This document shows positions 27,777 to 38,241 of a stretch of DNA of 64,000 nt, in pieces (positions within the stretch are counted from its first letter, which is position 1; each line of letters starts with the position of its first letter). The notes under the pieces were generated by a model. It ran no database searches. It had not been told where the DNA came from and saw only the letters and a list, made by a program, of their open reading frames with translations. The stretch is from Pararhizobium capsulatum DSM 1112 (GTDB lineage Bacteria; Pseudomonadota; Alphaproteobacteria; Rhizobiales; Rhizobiaceae), in NCBI RefSeq assembly GCF_030814475.1, contig NZ_JAUSVF010000002.1, positions 558,001 through 622,000 on the forward strand, written 5' to 3'. The position numbers were made by a program, and so were the translations under genes.

Positions 27777-28964
27777 ATGAGCCTGCAGGACCCAATCGTC
27801 ATCGTCGGATCGGCCCGCACGCCGGTGGGTAGCTTCCAGGGCGAGTTGCAAGGCGCGACCGCATTCGAGCTTGGCGCAACCGCGATCCGCGCGGCAGTCG
27901 ATCGCAGCGGTGTTTCGGCTGACGAGATCGAGGAAGTCGTTTTCGGCTGCGTACTGCCCGCCGGCCAGGGGCAGGCCCCGGCACGTCAGGCGGCGCTGGG
28001 AGGCGGCCTGCCGCGCTCTGCCGGCGCCAGCACCATCAACAAGATGTGCGGCTCCGGCATGAAAGCCGTGATGCTGGCCCATGATCTTCTGGCCGCCGGC
28101 AGCGCCGCCGTGGCCGTAGCGGGCGGCATGGAAAGCATGAGCAATGCGCCCTATCTGCTGGATCGTGCCCGCGCCGGTTATCGGCTCGGGCACGGGAAGG
28201 TTATCGACCACATGTTCCTGGACGGGCTGGAGGATGCCTATGACAAAGGCCGGCTGATGGGAAGCTTCGCGGAAGATTGCGCCGAGGCCTATCAGTTCAC
28301 TCGGCCGGCGCAGGACGATTTTGCCGTGACCTCGCTTCTGCGGGCGCAAAAAGCCATTGCGGACGGCTTATTCACCGCCGAGATCACGCCGGTCACGCTG
28401 AAGAGCGGCAAGGCGGAAAAGACAGTGACCTTTGACGAGCAGCCGGGCAAGGCGAAGCTCGAAAAGATCCCGACCTTGAAGCCGGCCTTCCGCGAGAACG
28501 GTACCGTTACAGCTGCCAACTCAAGTTCGATCTCGGATGGCGCGGCCGCATTTGTGATGATGCGCCGCTCGCAAGCGGAGAAGCGCGGATTGACGCCGCT
28601 TGCGACCATCGTAGCCCACGCCTCGCATGCCCAGGCGCCCAATCTCTTTGCGACGGCCCCGATCGGTGCGCTTCAGACGCTTTCCGAGCGCAGCGGCTGG
28701 GCGCTTTCTGATGTCGATCTTTTTGAAATCAACGAGGCTTTTGCCGTCGTCACCATGGCGGCGATGCGTGATCTCGACCTGCCGCATGACAAGGTCAATG
28801 TGCACGGCGGAGCCTGCGCGCTCGGCCACCCCATTGGCGCCTCTGGTGCGAGGGTGCTCGTCACCCTGCTGTCTGCGATGGAGCGCTACGATATGAAACG
28901 CGGCATGGCGGCGCTGTGCATCGGCGGTGGCGAAGCCACGGCCGTCGCCGTCGAGCGGCATTGA
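27777..28964 (+). CDS. Acetyl-CoA acyltransferase (thiolase)
   Basis: A 395-residue thiolase with all catalytic features: nucleophile C91 in [24 protein letters not shown] histidine motif near residue 345, and the second cysteine in LCIGGGEA close to the C-terminus. Placed between an SDR and an acyl-CoA dehydrogenase, it most likely cleaves 2-methylacetoacetyl-CoA to propionyl-CoA and acetyl-CoA; a biosynthetic acetoacetyl-CoA thiolase is the alternative, as the two are hard to separate by sequence. Seven bases separate it from the next start. Confidence 0.92.
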   Translation: MSLQDPIVIVGSARTPVGSFQGELQGATAFELGATAIRAAVDRSGVSADEIEEVVFGCVLPAGQGQAPARQAALGGGLPRSAGASTINKMCGSGMKAVMLAHDLLAAGSAAVAVAGGMESMSNAPYLLDRARAGYRLGHGKVIDHMFLDGLEDAYDKGRLMGSFAEDCAEAYQFTRPAQDDFAVTSLLRAQKAIADGLFTAEITPVTLKSGKAEKTVTFDEQPGKAKLEKIPTLKPAFRENGTVTAANSSSISDGAAAFVMMRRSQAEKRGLTPLATIVAHASHAQAPNLFATAPIGALQTLSERSGWALSDVDLFEINEAFAVVTMAAMRDLDLPHDKVNVHGGACALGHPIGASGARVLVTLLSAMERYDMKRGMAALCIGGGEATAVAVERH

Positions 28965-28971
28965 GGGCGAT

Positions 28972-30099
28972 ATGATCCTGTCCGACTCCCAGTTCCAGAT
29001 CCGCGACGTCGCCCGCGATTTTGCCCGTGAACGGCTGGCGCCCGGCGCTGCAAAGCGCGATGTCGACCATGCCTTTCCCCGTGCCGAGCTGAAGGAAATG
29101 GGCGACCTCGGCTTTCTCGGCATGCTGGTGCCAGAGGAATACGGTGGTTCCGATGCGGGTACGATTGCCTACGCGGCTGCATTGGAAGAGATAGCGGCCG
29201 GTGACGGCCCCTGCTCGACGATCATGAGCGTGCACAGTTCGGTCGGCTGCGTGCCGATCCTGAAATTCGGAAACGAGGCGCAAAAGGAAAGGTTCCTGCC
29301 GAAGCTTGCGAGCGGCGAGTGGATCGGCGGCTTCGCCCTGACTGAGCCACAGGCAGGCTCGGATGCTTCCAACCTGAAGACACGCGCAATCCGGAATGGC
29401 GATCATTATCTCCTTGATGGCGCAAAGCAGTTTATCACCTCGGGCAAAAACGGTCAGGTGATCATCGTCTTTGCCGTGACCGATCCTGATGCCGGCAAGA
29501 AAGGCATCACCGCCTTTATCGTGCCAACGGATACGCCGGGTTACGAGGTCGTGCGCGTCGAGCAGAAGCTTGGGCTTCACGCGTCCGACACCTGCCAGAT
29601 CGCCTTCACGGAGATGCGCATTCCCGCAGAATTGAGGCTTGGCGGGGAAGGCGAAGGCTATCGCATAGCCCTTGCCAATCTCGAGGGCGGCCGCATCGGC
29701 ATTGCCGCGCAGTCGGTCGGCATGGCGCAAGCCGCCTTCGAGGCGGCACGGGATTATGCCCGCGAGCGCATCGCCTTCAGCAAGCCGATCATCGAGCATC
29801 AGGCCGTGGCCTTCCGTCTCGCCGATATGGCGACACAGATCGAGGCGGCACGGCATCTGGTGCTGCATGCGGCAGAGCTGAAGGAAAATGGCATGCCCTG
29901 CCTGCAGGAAGCGTCGATGGCCAAGCTTTTCGCTTCGGAAATGGCGGAAAAGGTGTGCTCCGATGCGATCCAGATCCATGGCGGCTATGGTTACATGAGC
30001 GATTACCCGGTGGAGCGCATCTATCGCGATGTCCGCATCTGCCAGATCTATGAAGGAACGAGCGACGTGCAGCGCATGGTGATCGCGCGCGGGCTCTAG
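28972..30099 (+). CDS. Acyl-CoA dehydrogenase (isobutyryl/2-methylbutyryl-CoA type)
   Basis: A 375-residue FAD flavoprotein of the acyl-CoA dehydrogenase family: N-terminal helical domain, [17 protein letters not shown] beta-domain motif, and the C-terminal [16 protein letters not shown] segment with catalytic E361 in the position used by short-chain and branched short-chain enzymes. Context next to the branched-chain 2-oxoacid dehydrogenase points to isobutyryl-CoA and/or 2-methylbutyryl-CoA as substrates. ATG 28972 follows GAGGGCG; the longer frame overlaps the thiolase gene. Confidence 0.9.
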   Translation: MILSDSQFQIRDVARDFARERLAPGAAKRDVDHAFPRAELKEMGDLGFLGMLVPEEYGGSDAGTIAYAAALEEIAAGDGPCSTIMSVHSSVGCVPILKFGNEAQKERFLPKLASGEWIGGFALTEPQAGSDASNLKTRAIRNGDHYLLDGAKQFITSGKNGQVIIVFAVTDPDAGKKGITAFIVPTDTPGYEVVRVEQKLGLHASDTCQIAFTEMRIPAELRLGGEGEGYRIALANLEGGRIGIAAQSVGMAQAAFEAARDYARERIAFSKPIIEHQAVAFRLADMATQIEAARHLVLHAAELKENGMPCLQEASMAKLFASEMAEKVCSDAIQIHGGYGYMSDYPVERIYRDVRICQIYEGTSDVQRMVIARGL

Positions 30100-31404
<1,305 letters not shown>

Positions 31405-31405
31405 C

Positions 31406-32419
31406 ATGGCAAGAATGACAATGATCGAGGCCGTGCGCAGTGCCATGGATGTTTCCATGGCGCGCAATGACGACGTCGTCGTGTTTGGCGAGGATGTCGG
31501 CTATTTCGGCGGGGTCTTCCGCTGCACGCAGGGCCTGCAGGCGAAGTATGGCAAGACGCGCTGTTTCGACACGCCGATCAACGAATCCGGCATCCTCGGC
31601 GCTGCGATCGGCATGGCGGCCTATGGTTTGAAGCCCTGCGTGGAGATCCAATTCGCCGACTACATGTATCCGGCCTACGACCAGATCACCCAGGAAGCCG
31701 CCCGCATCCGCTATCGTTCCAATGGCGACTTCACCTGCCCGATCGTGGTTCGCATGCCGACCGGTGGCGGCATCTTCGGCGGCCAGACCCACAGCCAGAG
31801 CCCGGAGGCGCTGTTTACCCACGTCTGCGGCCTGAAGGTCATCGTGCCATCCAATCCCTATGACGCAAAAGGCCTGCTGATTTCGGCGATCGAGGACCCG
31901 GACCCGGTGATTTTTCTGGAGCCGAAGCGGCTCTACAACGGCCCCTTCGATGGGCATCATGAAAAGCCGGTGACGCCATGGTCGAAACATGAGCAGGGAG
32001 AGGTGCCGGAAGGCTATTACACCATCCCGATCGGCAAGGCGGACATCCGTCGGCAGGGTTCGGCGGTGACCGTCGTTGCCTATGGAACCATGGTTCATGT
32101 CGCGCTGGCGGCCACTGAAGAGACTGGTATCGATGCCGAGGTGATCGACCTTCGCAGCCTGGCGCCAATCGATCTCGCTACGATCGTGCAGTCGGTTCAG
32201 AAAACCGGCCGTTGTGTCGTCGTGCACGAGGCAACCCTGACATCCGGTTTCGGCGGCGAAGTCGCAGCCCTCGTGCAGGAACATTGTTTTTACCACCTCG
32301 AAGCACCGGTGGTCCGGGTTGCCGGGTGGGATACGCCCTATCCGCATGCGCAGGAGTGGGACTATTTCCCAGGTCCCGCGCGCGTCGGACGCGCGCTTGC
32401 CGAAGTGATGGAGGGTTGA
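31406..32419 (+). CDS. bkdA2: Branched-chain 2-oxoacid dehydrogenase E1 beta subunit
   Basis: A 337-residue transketolase-like beta subunit: FGEDVGYFGGVFRCTQGL, the conserved EIQFADYMYPAYDQITQEAAR segment and GGGIFGGQTHSQSPEA, then a C-terminal transketolase domain (GSAVTVVAYGTMVH, EVIDLRSLAPID). It completes the alpha2-beta2 E1 with the gene upstream. The ATG lies one base past the E1 alpha stop, so subunits are likely made in equal amounts by coupling. Four bases separate it from the E2 gene. Confidence 0.95.
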   Translation: MARMTMIEAVRSAMDVSMARNDDVVVFGEDVGYFGGVFRCTQGLQAKYGKTRCFDTPINESGILGAAIGMAAYGLKPCVEIQFADYMYPAYDQITQEAARIRYRSNGDFTCPIVVRMPTGGGIFGGQTHSQSPEALFTHVCGLKVIVPSNPYDAKGLLISAIEDPDPVIFLEPKRLYNGPFDGHHEKPVTPWSKHEQGEVPEGYYTIPIGKADIRRQGSAVTVVAYGTMVHVALAATEETGIDAEVIDLRSLAPIDLATIVQSVQKTGRCVVVHEATLTSGFGGEVAALVQEHCFYHLEAPVVRVAGWDTPYPHAQEWDYFPGPARVGRALAEVMEG

Positions 32420-32423
32420 AGCC

Positions 32424-33722
32424 ATGGGCGAATTCACCATCAAGATGCCGGATGTGGGCGAGGGCGTGGCGGAAGCCGAGCTTGTCGAATGGCATGTGAA
32501 GCCGGGCGATCCCGTGCGCGAGGATATGGTGGTCGCCGCTGTCATGACCGACAAGGCAACCGTGGAAATCCCCTCCCCGGTAACCGGCACGGTCACCTGG
32601 ATCGGCGCTGAAATCGGCGATCGGATCGCGGTGAAGGCGCCGTTGATCCGCATCGAAACAGATGCTGTGGCGACCGAGGAGGTGCGGCAAACTCCCTCAT
32701 CTCCCCCACAGGGAGAAGAAGCCCGAAGGGCAGACGAGGGGGTACTTCCGCAAACCCAGGGCAAGCCGTCCCCCTCATCCGGCCCTGCGGGCCACCTTGT
32801 CCCCACTGGGGAGAAGAGGGAGCCCGCGGCAAACCTTCGCGTAGAAACACAAACCAAGCCTCTCGCCTCGCCGGCAGTCCGACTGCGCGCCCGCGACAGC
32901 GGCGTCGATCTCCGTCAGGTTCAGGGCACAGGCCCGGCCGGTCGCATCACCCATGACGATCTCAACGCATTTCTTGCGAGGGGCGCGCAGCCGGCAGCTC
33001 CGACCGGCCTCGCACGCAACACGCACTTCGAGGAGATCAAGATCACCGGCTTGCGCCGTCGCATTGCCGAGAAGATGACGCTCGCAGCGTCGCGCATTCC
33101 CCACATCACCTATGTCGAGGAAATCGATGTCACGGACCTGGAAGACCTTCGCGCCGCAATGAACCGTGATCGCAAGGGCGAGCAGCCGAAGTTGACGCTC
33201 CTGCCTTTCCTGATGCGGGCAATGGTGCGCACTATCGCCGAACAACCGACGATCAACGCCACCTTCGATGACAATGCGGGCATCATCACACGCTATACTG
33301 CAGTTCATATCGGCATCGCCGCCCAGACGCCCGCGGGCTTGATGGTGCCGGTGGTTCGCCATGCCGAAGCGCGCGGCATATGGGACTGCGCGGCCGAAAT
33401 GATCCGCCTTGCGGAGGCTGCGCGCACCGGATCGGCACTGCGCGAGGAACTGAGTGGATCGACGATCACCGTCACGTCCCTTGGTGCGCTGGGCGGCATC
33501 GTCACGACCCCCGTCATCAACCACCCGGAAGTCGCAATCGTCGGGGTCAACAAGATCATGATCCGACCTGTCTGGGATGGCAGCCAATTTGTTCCACGCA
33601 AAATGATGAACCTCTCATCGAGCTTCGATCACCGGGTGGTGGACGGGTGGGATGCGGCCAATTTCATCCAGCGGATCAAGGCGTTTCTCGAAACACCCGC
33701 ACTGATCTTCATCGAAAGCTGA
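32424..33722 (+). CDS. bkdB: Branched-chain 2-oxoacid dehydrogenase E2, dihydrolipoamide acyltransferase
   Basis: A 432-residue E2. A single lipoyl domain (1-78) carries lipoylated K44 in MTDKATVEIPSP; a peripheral-subunit-binding domain lies at about 147-184 (ASPAVRLRARDSGVDL, GTGPAGRITHDDL); the catalytic domain occupies 200-432 with active-site DHRVVDG (H403, D407). The linker between lipoyl and binding domains (about residues 90-134) is unusual: instead of Ala/Pro-rich sequence it is encoded by a RIME-like palindromic repeat read in frame, giving charged PQGEEARRADEG and PTGEKREP peptides. Catalytic parts are untouched, so the enzyme should work. Confidence 0.95.
   Translation: MGEFTIKMPDVGEGVAEAELVEWHVKPGDPVREDMVVAAVMTDKATVEIPSPVTGTVTWIGAEIGDRIAVKAPLIRIETDAVATEEVRQTPSSPPQGEEARRADEGVLPQTQGKPSPSSGPAGHLVPTGEKREPAANLRVETQTKPLASPAVRLRARDSGVDLRQVQGTGPAGRITHDDLNAFLARGAQPAAPTGLARNTHFEEIKITGLRRRIAEKMTLAASRIPHITYVEEIDVTDLEDLRAAMNRDRKGEQPKLTLLPFLMRAMVRTIAEQPTINATFDDNAGIITRYTAVHIGIAAQTPAGLMVPVVRHAEARGIWDCAAEMIRLAEAARTGSALREELSGSTITVTSLGALGGIVTTPVINHPEVAIVGVNKIMIRPVWDGSQFVPRKMMNLSSSFDHRVVDGWDAANFIQRIKAFLETPALIFIES
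32691..32823. repeat. RIME-like palindromic repeat inside bkdB
   Basis: A 133-base element with two hairpins: TCTCCC/GGGAGA at 32700-32716, and CTTGTCCCC/GGGGAGAAG at 32796-32816, with CCCTCATCCGGCC and a GGCC-ctgc-GGGCC palindrome between. It matches the layout of the rhizobial intergenic mosaic element also present at 45222-45357. It is read through in frame as the E2 linker. Confidence 0.8.
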
Positions 33723-33726
33723 GCCC

Positions 33727-35124
33727 ATGAAGGAAATTCTCTGCAAGCTGCTTGTGATCGGCGCCGGACCAGGAGGCTATGCCTGCGCGATCCGCGCGGG
33801 ACAGCTCGGGGTGGACACCGTGATCGTCGAAGCCGTGAAAGCCGGCGGTACATGCCTCAATGTCGGCTGTATCCCTTCCAAGGCGCTGATCCACGCGGCC
33901 GACGAATTCGAACATGCAACCAGGGTGGCGGCTGGAAAAAGCCCTCTTGGCATCAGCCTCACATCGCCCACGATCGATCTCGCCCGTACCATCGCCTGGA
34001 AAGACGGCATCGTCGGGCGGTTGAACGGCGGCGTTACCGGCCTGCTGCGAAAGGCGGGCGTCAAGATTCTGCACGGTCACGGCCGGTTTCGCGACGGCAA
34101 GAGCGTCGAGGTGCAAACAGAGACCGGCACGCAACTCGTCCGTGCTGAGACCGTCGTGATCGCCACGGGGTCTCAGCCTATCGAACTGCCTGCACTCCCC
34201 TTCGGCGGGCCAGTGATTTCTTCCACTGAGGCTCTGTCTCTGACCAACCGGCCGGACCGGCTGGTCGTCGTCGGCGGTGGTTATATCGGGCTTGAATTGG
34301 GCATGGCTTTTGCCAAGCTCGGATCGTCGGTCAAAATTGTCGAGGCGATGGACCGGATCCTGCCGCTCTATGATGCCGAGTTGACGAAGCCGGTCGCACG
34401 CAGGCTCGGCGAACTCGGCGTCGAGGTTCAAACAGGAGCAAAGGCGCTCGGACTATCACAGGCGGACGATGCGCTTGTCGTCGAGTCCCGCGAAGGGGGA
34501 GAGAAATCGCTTCCTGCAGACAGGATTCTCGTGACCGTTGGCCGGAAGGCACGCCTGGAGGATTGGGGGCTGGAGGAACTCGATCTCGACCGTGCTGGCC
34601 GTTTCCTGCGTATCGACGATCACTGCCGCACCTCCATGCGCGGTGTCTATGCCGTTGGCGATGTCACCGGCGAACCAATGCTGGCCCACCGGGCCATCGC
34701 GCAGGGCGAAATGGTTGCGGAAATCGCCGCCGGCCGCAAGCGTGCCTGGGACAAGGCCTGCATTCCCGCCGTCTGTTTCACCGACCCGGAAATCGTCTCC
34801 GCCGGTCTGTCGCCGGATGAAGCCCGTGCACAAGGCCATGAGATCCGCATCGGCCAGTTTCCGTTCACGGCAAACGGACGGGCTATGACCATGCAGGCGG
34901 ACGATGGCTTCGTTCGGATCGTCGCCCGTGCCGACAACAATCTCGTGCTGGGCGTTCAGGCCGTCGGCTCTGGCATTTCGGAATTGTCGAGCAGTTTCGC
35001 GCTTGCTATCGAGATGGGTGCGCGTCTTGAGGAAATCGCCGCGACAGTGCACAGCCATCCAACGCGCAGCGAAGCCTTCCAGGAAGCCGCTATGAAAGCA
35101 CTCGGTCATGCACTCCACGCCTGA
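33727..35124 (+). CDS. lpdA: Dihydrolipoamide dehydrogenase (E3)
   Basis: A 465-residue FAD/NAD flavoprotein with FAD motif GAGPGGYACAIRAGQLG, redox-active disulfide C43/C48 (GGTCLNVGCIPSK), NAD motif VVVGGGYIGLELG, YAVGDVTGEPMLAHRA and the C-terminal catalytic HSHPTRSEAFQEA histidine-glutamate pair. It reoxidises the lipoyl group of the BkdB E2. It follows bkdB by four bases, so this operon carries its own E3 separate from those of pyruvate and 2-oxoglutarate dehydrogenases. The 3' end overlaps the next gene by 17 bases. Confidence 0.95.
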   Translation: MKEILCKLLVIGAGPGGYACAIRAGQLGVDTVIVEAVKAGGTCLNVGCIPSKALIHAADEFEHATRVAAGKSPLGISLTSPTIDLARTIAWKDGIVGRLNGGVTGLLRKAGVKILHGHGRFRDGKSVEVQTETGTQLVRAETVVIATGSQPIELPALPFGGPVISSTEALSLTNRPDRLVVVGGGYIGLELGMAFAKLGSSVKIVEAMDRILPLYDAELTKPVARRLGELGVEVQTGAKALGLSQADDALVVESREGGEKSLPADRILVTVGRKARLEDWGLEELDLDRAGRFLRIDDHCRTSMRGVYAVGDVTGEPMLAHRAIAQGEMVAEIAAGRKRAWDKACIPAVCFTDPEIVSAGLSPDEARAQGHEIRIGQFPFTANGRAMTMQADDGFVRIVARADNNLVLGVQAVGSGISELSSSFALAIEMGARLEEIAATVHSHPTRSEAFQEAAMKALGHALHA

Positions 35125-36181
35125 AGCCTCCGAAAAGCGGACAATCGTCGAACGCAACGGCGCGCTGGGCCATATCCGGCTGAACCGGCCGAAGGCCCTG
35201 AACAGCCTGACGCTCGATATGGTGAGGGACATCGACGAAGCGATGGATCGATTCGAAAGCGACCATGATATCGCCGTGGTTCTGATCAGCGGCGAAGGCG
35301 AACGCGGCTTTTGCGCCGGCGGCGATATTCGCGCCGTCTATGATGCTGGCCGGGCGGGATCGGCCGCCCCGATCGATTTCTGGGCGGAGGAATATCGGCT
35401 CAATGCCCGCATTGCCCGCTATCCCAAGGCCTACGTCGCATTCATGGATGGCATCGTCATGGGCGGGGGCGCCGGGCTTACCGTCCATGGCAGCCACCGC
35501 ATCGTCACGGAACGCACGCGCTTTGCCATGCCGGAAACAGGCATCGGTTTTTATCCCGACGTCGGTGGTTCATGGTTCCTCACGCGGGGACCGGGGGAGC
35601 TCGGCACCTATATCGCCCTGACCGGCGAAATCCTTGGTGCAGGAGATGTGATCCTTGCCGGGCTCGCCGATCATCATGTGCCTTCGGAGTGTTTTGCAGA
35701 CCTGACGGACGAACTGGCTGGCCTCTCGCAATGCGGCGCGGCCGAAGTCGGGGCTGCCATCGCCACCTTTGTAACCGAGCCGGTCCCCTGTACGCTCGCG
35801 CTGGTGCGCGACGAGATCGACCGGCTTTTTCGTTTCGATACGATCGAAGAGATCATCGCTGCGCTTGAAGAGGAAAGCAGTGATTTTGCCCTGAAAACGC
35901 TGGAGACGCTTCACCGCAAATCGCCCCTTAGCCTGAAGGTCACCCTGCGGCTGCTTCGGTTCGGCACATCCTCCGCTTCGCTGGAAGAATGCCTTGAACG
36001 CGAATTTTCCGCCTTGACCGGCGTAATGAAGAGCCATGATTTCTACGAGGGCGTGCGCGCGGCAGTGATCGACAAGGATCGCAATCCGAAATGGCAGCCA
36101 GCAAGTCTCGACGTGGTAACCGAAGCGGATATGGAACCTTATTTCACGCCGTCGCCGCAGCCCCTATTTTCCGAAAGCTGA
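35108..36181 (+). CDS. 3-hydroxyisobutyryl-CoA hydrolase
   Basis: A 357-residue crotonase-fold protein with the longer C-terminal region typical of HIBCH-type hydrolases. It shows [18 protein letters not shown], the oxyanion-hole [28 protein letters not shown] and the [18 protein letters not shown] segment (hydrolase-type acidic residues in place of the hydratase second Glu context). It should hydrolyse 3-hydroxyisobutyryl-CoA to the free acid, which then leaves the CoA stage and is oxidised by the nearby mmsB product. The ATG at 35108 lies inside the end of the E3 gene (17-base overlap, different frame). Confidence 0.9.
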   Translation: MHSTPEASEKRTIVERNGALGHIRLNRPKALNSLTLDMVRDIDEAMDRFESDHDIAVVLISGEGERGFCAGGDIRAVYDAGRAGSAAPIDFWAEEYRLNARIARYPKAYVAFMDGIVMGGGAGLTVHGSHRIVTERTRFAMPETGIGFYPDVGGSWFLTRGPGELGTYIALTGEILGAGDVILAGLADHHVPSECFADLTDELAGLSQCGAAEVGAAIATFVTEPVPCTLALVRDEIDRLFRFDTIEEIIAALEEESSDFALKTLETLHRKSPLSLKVTLRLLRFGTSSASLEECLEREFSALTGVMKSHDFYEGVRAAVIDKDRNPKWQPASLDVVTEADMEPYFTPSPQPLFSES

Positions 36182-36192
36182 GAGGAAACGCC

Positions 36193-36963
36193 ATGGAACA
36201 ACCGATCATTATCGAGCGCCTTGATCGCGTCGTCGTCGTCACCCTCAATCGCCCGGCGGCGCGCAATGCCTTGAATGCACAGATCATGCAGGCGCTTGGC
36301 GAACAACTTGCGCCGCTGGACCGCGATCCGGATGTCGGCTGCTTTGTGATCAAGGGTTCCGACAAAGCCTTTGCTGCCGGTGCCGACATCAAGGAGATGG
36401 CCGAACGATCCTATACCGAAATGTATCTGGAGGACTATTTCGCCGCGTGGGATCGCTTCACGGCTCTGCGCACCCCAAAAATCGCGGCGGTTTCCGGCTA
36501 TGCACTGGGCGGCGGCTGCGAACTGGCGATGATGTGCGATATAATCTTTGCGGCGGATACAGCCATGTTCGGCCAACCGGAAATCAAGCTCGGCGTTATC
36601 CCCGGCATGGGCGGCTCGCAGCGGCTGACGCGGCTGATCGGCAAGGCAAAGGCCATGGATATGATCCTCACCGGCCGCATGATGGACGCGACGGAAGCCG
36701 AGCGCTGTGGACTTGCCGCCCGGGTGATCCCGGCCGATCGGCTGATGGAGGAAACGCTGGATGCGGCAAGAACGATTGCCGGCTACGGCAAGATGGCAAC
36801 GATGACGGCACGTGAGGCCGTAGAGCGGGCAATGGAGGTCGGCCTGCGCGAGGGTCTGCTCTATGAGCGCCGTGCCTTCCATGCACTCTTTGCGACCGCG
36901 GACCAAAAGGAGGGCATGGCGGCCTTCATAGAAAAGCGGCCGCCGGCTTTCAAGGGAGCCTGA
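36193..36963 (+). CDS. Enoyl-CoA hydratase
   Basis: A 256-residue crotonase-family hydratase with both catalytic glutamates in place: E110 in [13 protein letters not shown] and E130 in [21 protein letters not shown], plus the oxyanion-hole [11 protein letters not shown]. In this operon it would hydrate methacrylyl-CoA and tiglyl-CoA. ATG 36193 follows AGAGGAAAC; 11 bases separate it from the hydrolase gene. It is the last gene of the operon, followed by an inverted repeat at 36988-37004. Confidence 0.93.
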   Translation: MEQPIIIERLDRVVVVTLNRPAARNALNAQIMQALGEQLAPLDRDPDVGCFVIKGSDKAFAAGADIKEMAERSYTEMYLEDYFAAWDRFTALRTPKIAAVSGYALGGGCELAMMCDIIFAADTAMFGQPEIKLGVIPGMGGSQRLTRLIGKAKAMDMILTGRMMDATEAERCGLAARVIPADRLMEETLDAARTIAGYGKMATMTAREAVERAMEVGLREGLLYERRAFHALFATADQKEGMAAFIEKRPPAFKGA

Positions 36964-36987
36964 GGTCGCGATCGCTCATGCAAACCG

Positions 36988-37004
36988 CTTGACGACACGT
37001 CAAG
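36988..37004 (+). terminator. Inverted repeat after the branched-chain catabolic operon
   Basis: CTTGACG at 36988-36994 and CGTCAAG at 36998-37004 form a perfect 7-bp stem with a 3-base loop, 25 bases after the hydratase stop. No T-run follows, so it could equally be a protein-binding site. Confidence 0.4.
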
Positions 37005-37026
37005 CCGAGGCCATATCCGGATTTTA

Positions 37027-37074
37027 CTGCATAATTCCGCAAACCGGAATCGGTTTAGGAATAAAATTATGCAG
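37027..37074. repeat. 48-base nested palindrome, probable dispersed rhizobial element
   Basis: The outer arms CTGCATAATT (37027-37036) and AATTATGCAG (37065-37074) are perfectly complementary, and inside them AAACCG (37041-37046) pairs with CGGTTT (37051-37056). The whole folds into a long cruciform or stem-loop. I recall similar sequences as common intergenic palindromes in rhizobial genomes, but copy number cannot be checked here. Confidence 0.6.
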
Positions 37075-37100
37075 CAGGTATAAGGTTACGGCGAAACAGA

Positions 37101-37120
37101 GTGCGTCACATATGACGCAC
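37101..37120. promoter_or_regulatory. Palindromic operator candidate upstream of the membrane cyclase
   Basis: GTGCGTCA at 37101-37108 and TGACGCAC at 37113-37120 form perfect 8-bp arms with a 4-base spacer. It ends 26 bases before the cyclase start, where a repressor would block transcription or initiation. The arms do not match the CRP/FNR half-site TGTGA, so the binding protein is unknown. Confidence 0.5.
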
Positions 37121-37146
37121 GGCGCTGTAATGGTGGGCCGCGCAGC

Positions 37147-38208
37147 ATGAGACACATATCGTCCAGGCAGACCTGGCTGCTGATTTGCCTCGCGATGGCG
37201 GCAAGCGGCATCATCTACGGCTTGATTGCTTTTCCGAGCGAACCACCGTTGATCGGCGCCGGCTTTGCCATTTGCATGGGCTTGCCGCTCATCGCCTTTG
37301 AGCGCGGTTTGATCTTTCGTCGGCTGCATCGACAGATCCAGAGGTTCCCGACGGTTGCCCTGTTCCTTGCTTCCATCTTCATCTACGAAATTCTGATGAG
37401 CGCCGGCTATGCGGTGGCCGCACTTGGTTACTCCTTGACGGGTGTGCTGGAGCCTCGTTCCATCCAAGACATCGTCGTTATGCCGCTCTCGGTGTTTCTC
37501 TACGCACTCGGCGTCTGCTCCCTGATCATTTTCGTGTTGCGGGTTCGCGAGCTCCTGGGCCGCGAGATTTTCGCAAACATGCTGATCAGCAAATACCGGC
37601 ACCCTGTTACGGAAGAGCGGGTTTTTCTATTCGTCGATCTCGTGGATTCGACGGCCTTTGCCGAGAGGAACGGGGATTTGCGAGCGCAGCAGTTTCTCGG
37701 AGAACTGTTCGCGGCCTTTGCGGAACCCGTTCGCCGGCACAAGGGGACGATTGATGATTATGTCGGTGATGCCGCGATCATCACCTGGCCCCTTGCGAGG
37801 GGCGTTCACAAGGCGCGCTGCGTGCGTTGTATCTTCGATATTCTGGATGTGATCGAGGCCAACTCAGAGCGCTGGTTGAAGCGTTTCGGCCAGGTTCCGC
37901 GACTTAGGGCCGCCTTGCACGGCGGCACGATCATCACGGCCGAAATCGGCGTGGACCACCATAAGATCGCCTATTTCGGCGACACCGTGAACGCCACAGC
38001 CCGGCTGGAAGCCATGTGCCGGACGCTCAACCGGTCTTTGCTGATTTCGACCGAGCTTGCCGAACGCATCGACATGCCCGAAACCATCGCCATCGAGGAC
38101 CTTGGCTCGCATGCTTTGCGTGGTCGGGGACAGACGATCGGCGTCATGGCATTGAGCCGTCCGCCGAAAGCGTCCAATATCGGCCAGCGCAAGCAGCTTG
38201 CCGGGTAA
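37147..38208 (+). CDS. Membrane-anchored class III adenylate/guanylate cyclase
   Basis: A 353-residue protein with four predicted membrane helices (about 9-28, 35-51, 69-97, 108-131) and a C-terminal class III cyclase catalytic domain (about 155-335). Metal-binding aspartates are D164 (in FVDLVDST) and D208 (in YVGDAA), and the transition-state Asn/Arg lie in DTVNATARLEA. The residue before YVGD that normally is lysine and selects adenine is D204 (TIDDYVGD), so nucleotide specificity may be altered or activity reduced. Two palindromes lie just upstream. The YbaN-like gene follows after 33 bases and may be cotranscribed. Confidence 0.88.
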   Translation: MRHISSRQTWLLICLAMAASGIIYGLIAFPSEPPLIGAGFAICMGLPLIAFERGLIFRRLHRQIQRFPTVALFLASIFIYEILMSAGYAVAALGYSLTGVLEPRSIQDIVVMPLSVFLYALGVCSLIIFVLRVRELLGREIFANMLISKYRHPVTEERVFLFVDLVDSTAFAERNGDLRAQQFLGELFAAFAEPVRRHKGTIDDYVGDAAIITWPLARGVHKARCVRCIFDILDVIEANSERWLKRFGQVPRLRAALHGGTIITAEIGVDHHKIAYFGDTVNATARLEAMCRTLNRSLLISTELAERIDMPETIAIEDLGSHALRGRGQTIGVMALSRPPKASNIGQRKQLAG

Positions 38209-38241
38209 CCACGCCCGCTGGTAGCTTCCAAGCAAGGGGAC

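Noticed and set aside
32691..32823. Frameshift or insertion breaking bkdB at the repeat
   Set aside because: The repeat keeps the frame and the downstream binding and catalytic domains are complete, so the gene is not a pseudogene.
37101..37120. CRP/FNR-type site upstream of the cyclase
   Set aside because: Arms GTGCGTCA/TGACGCAC do not carry the TGTGA-N6-TCACA pattern, so it is reported only as an unassigned palindrome.
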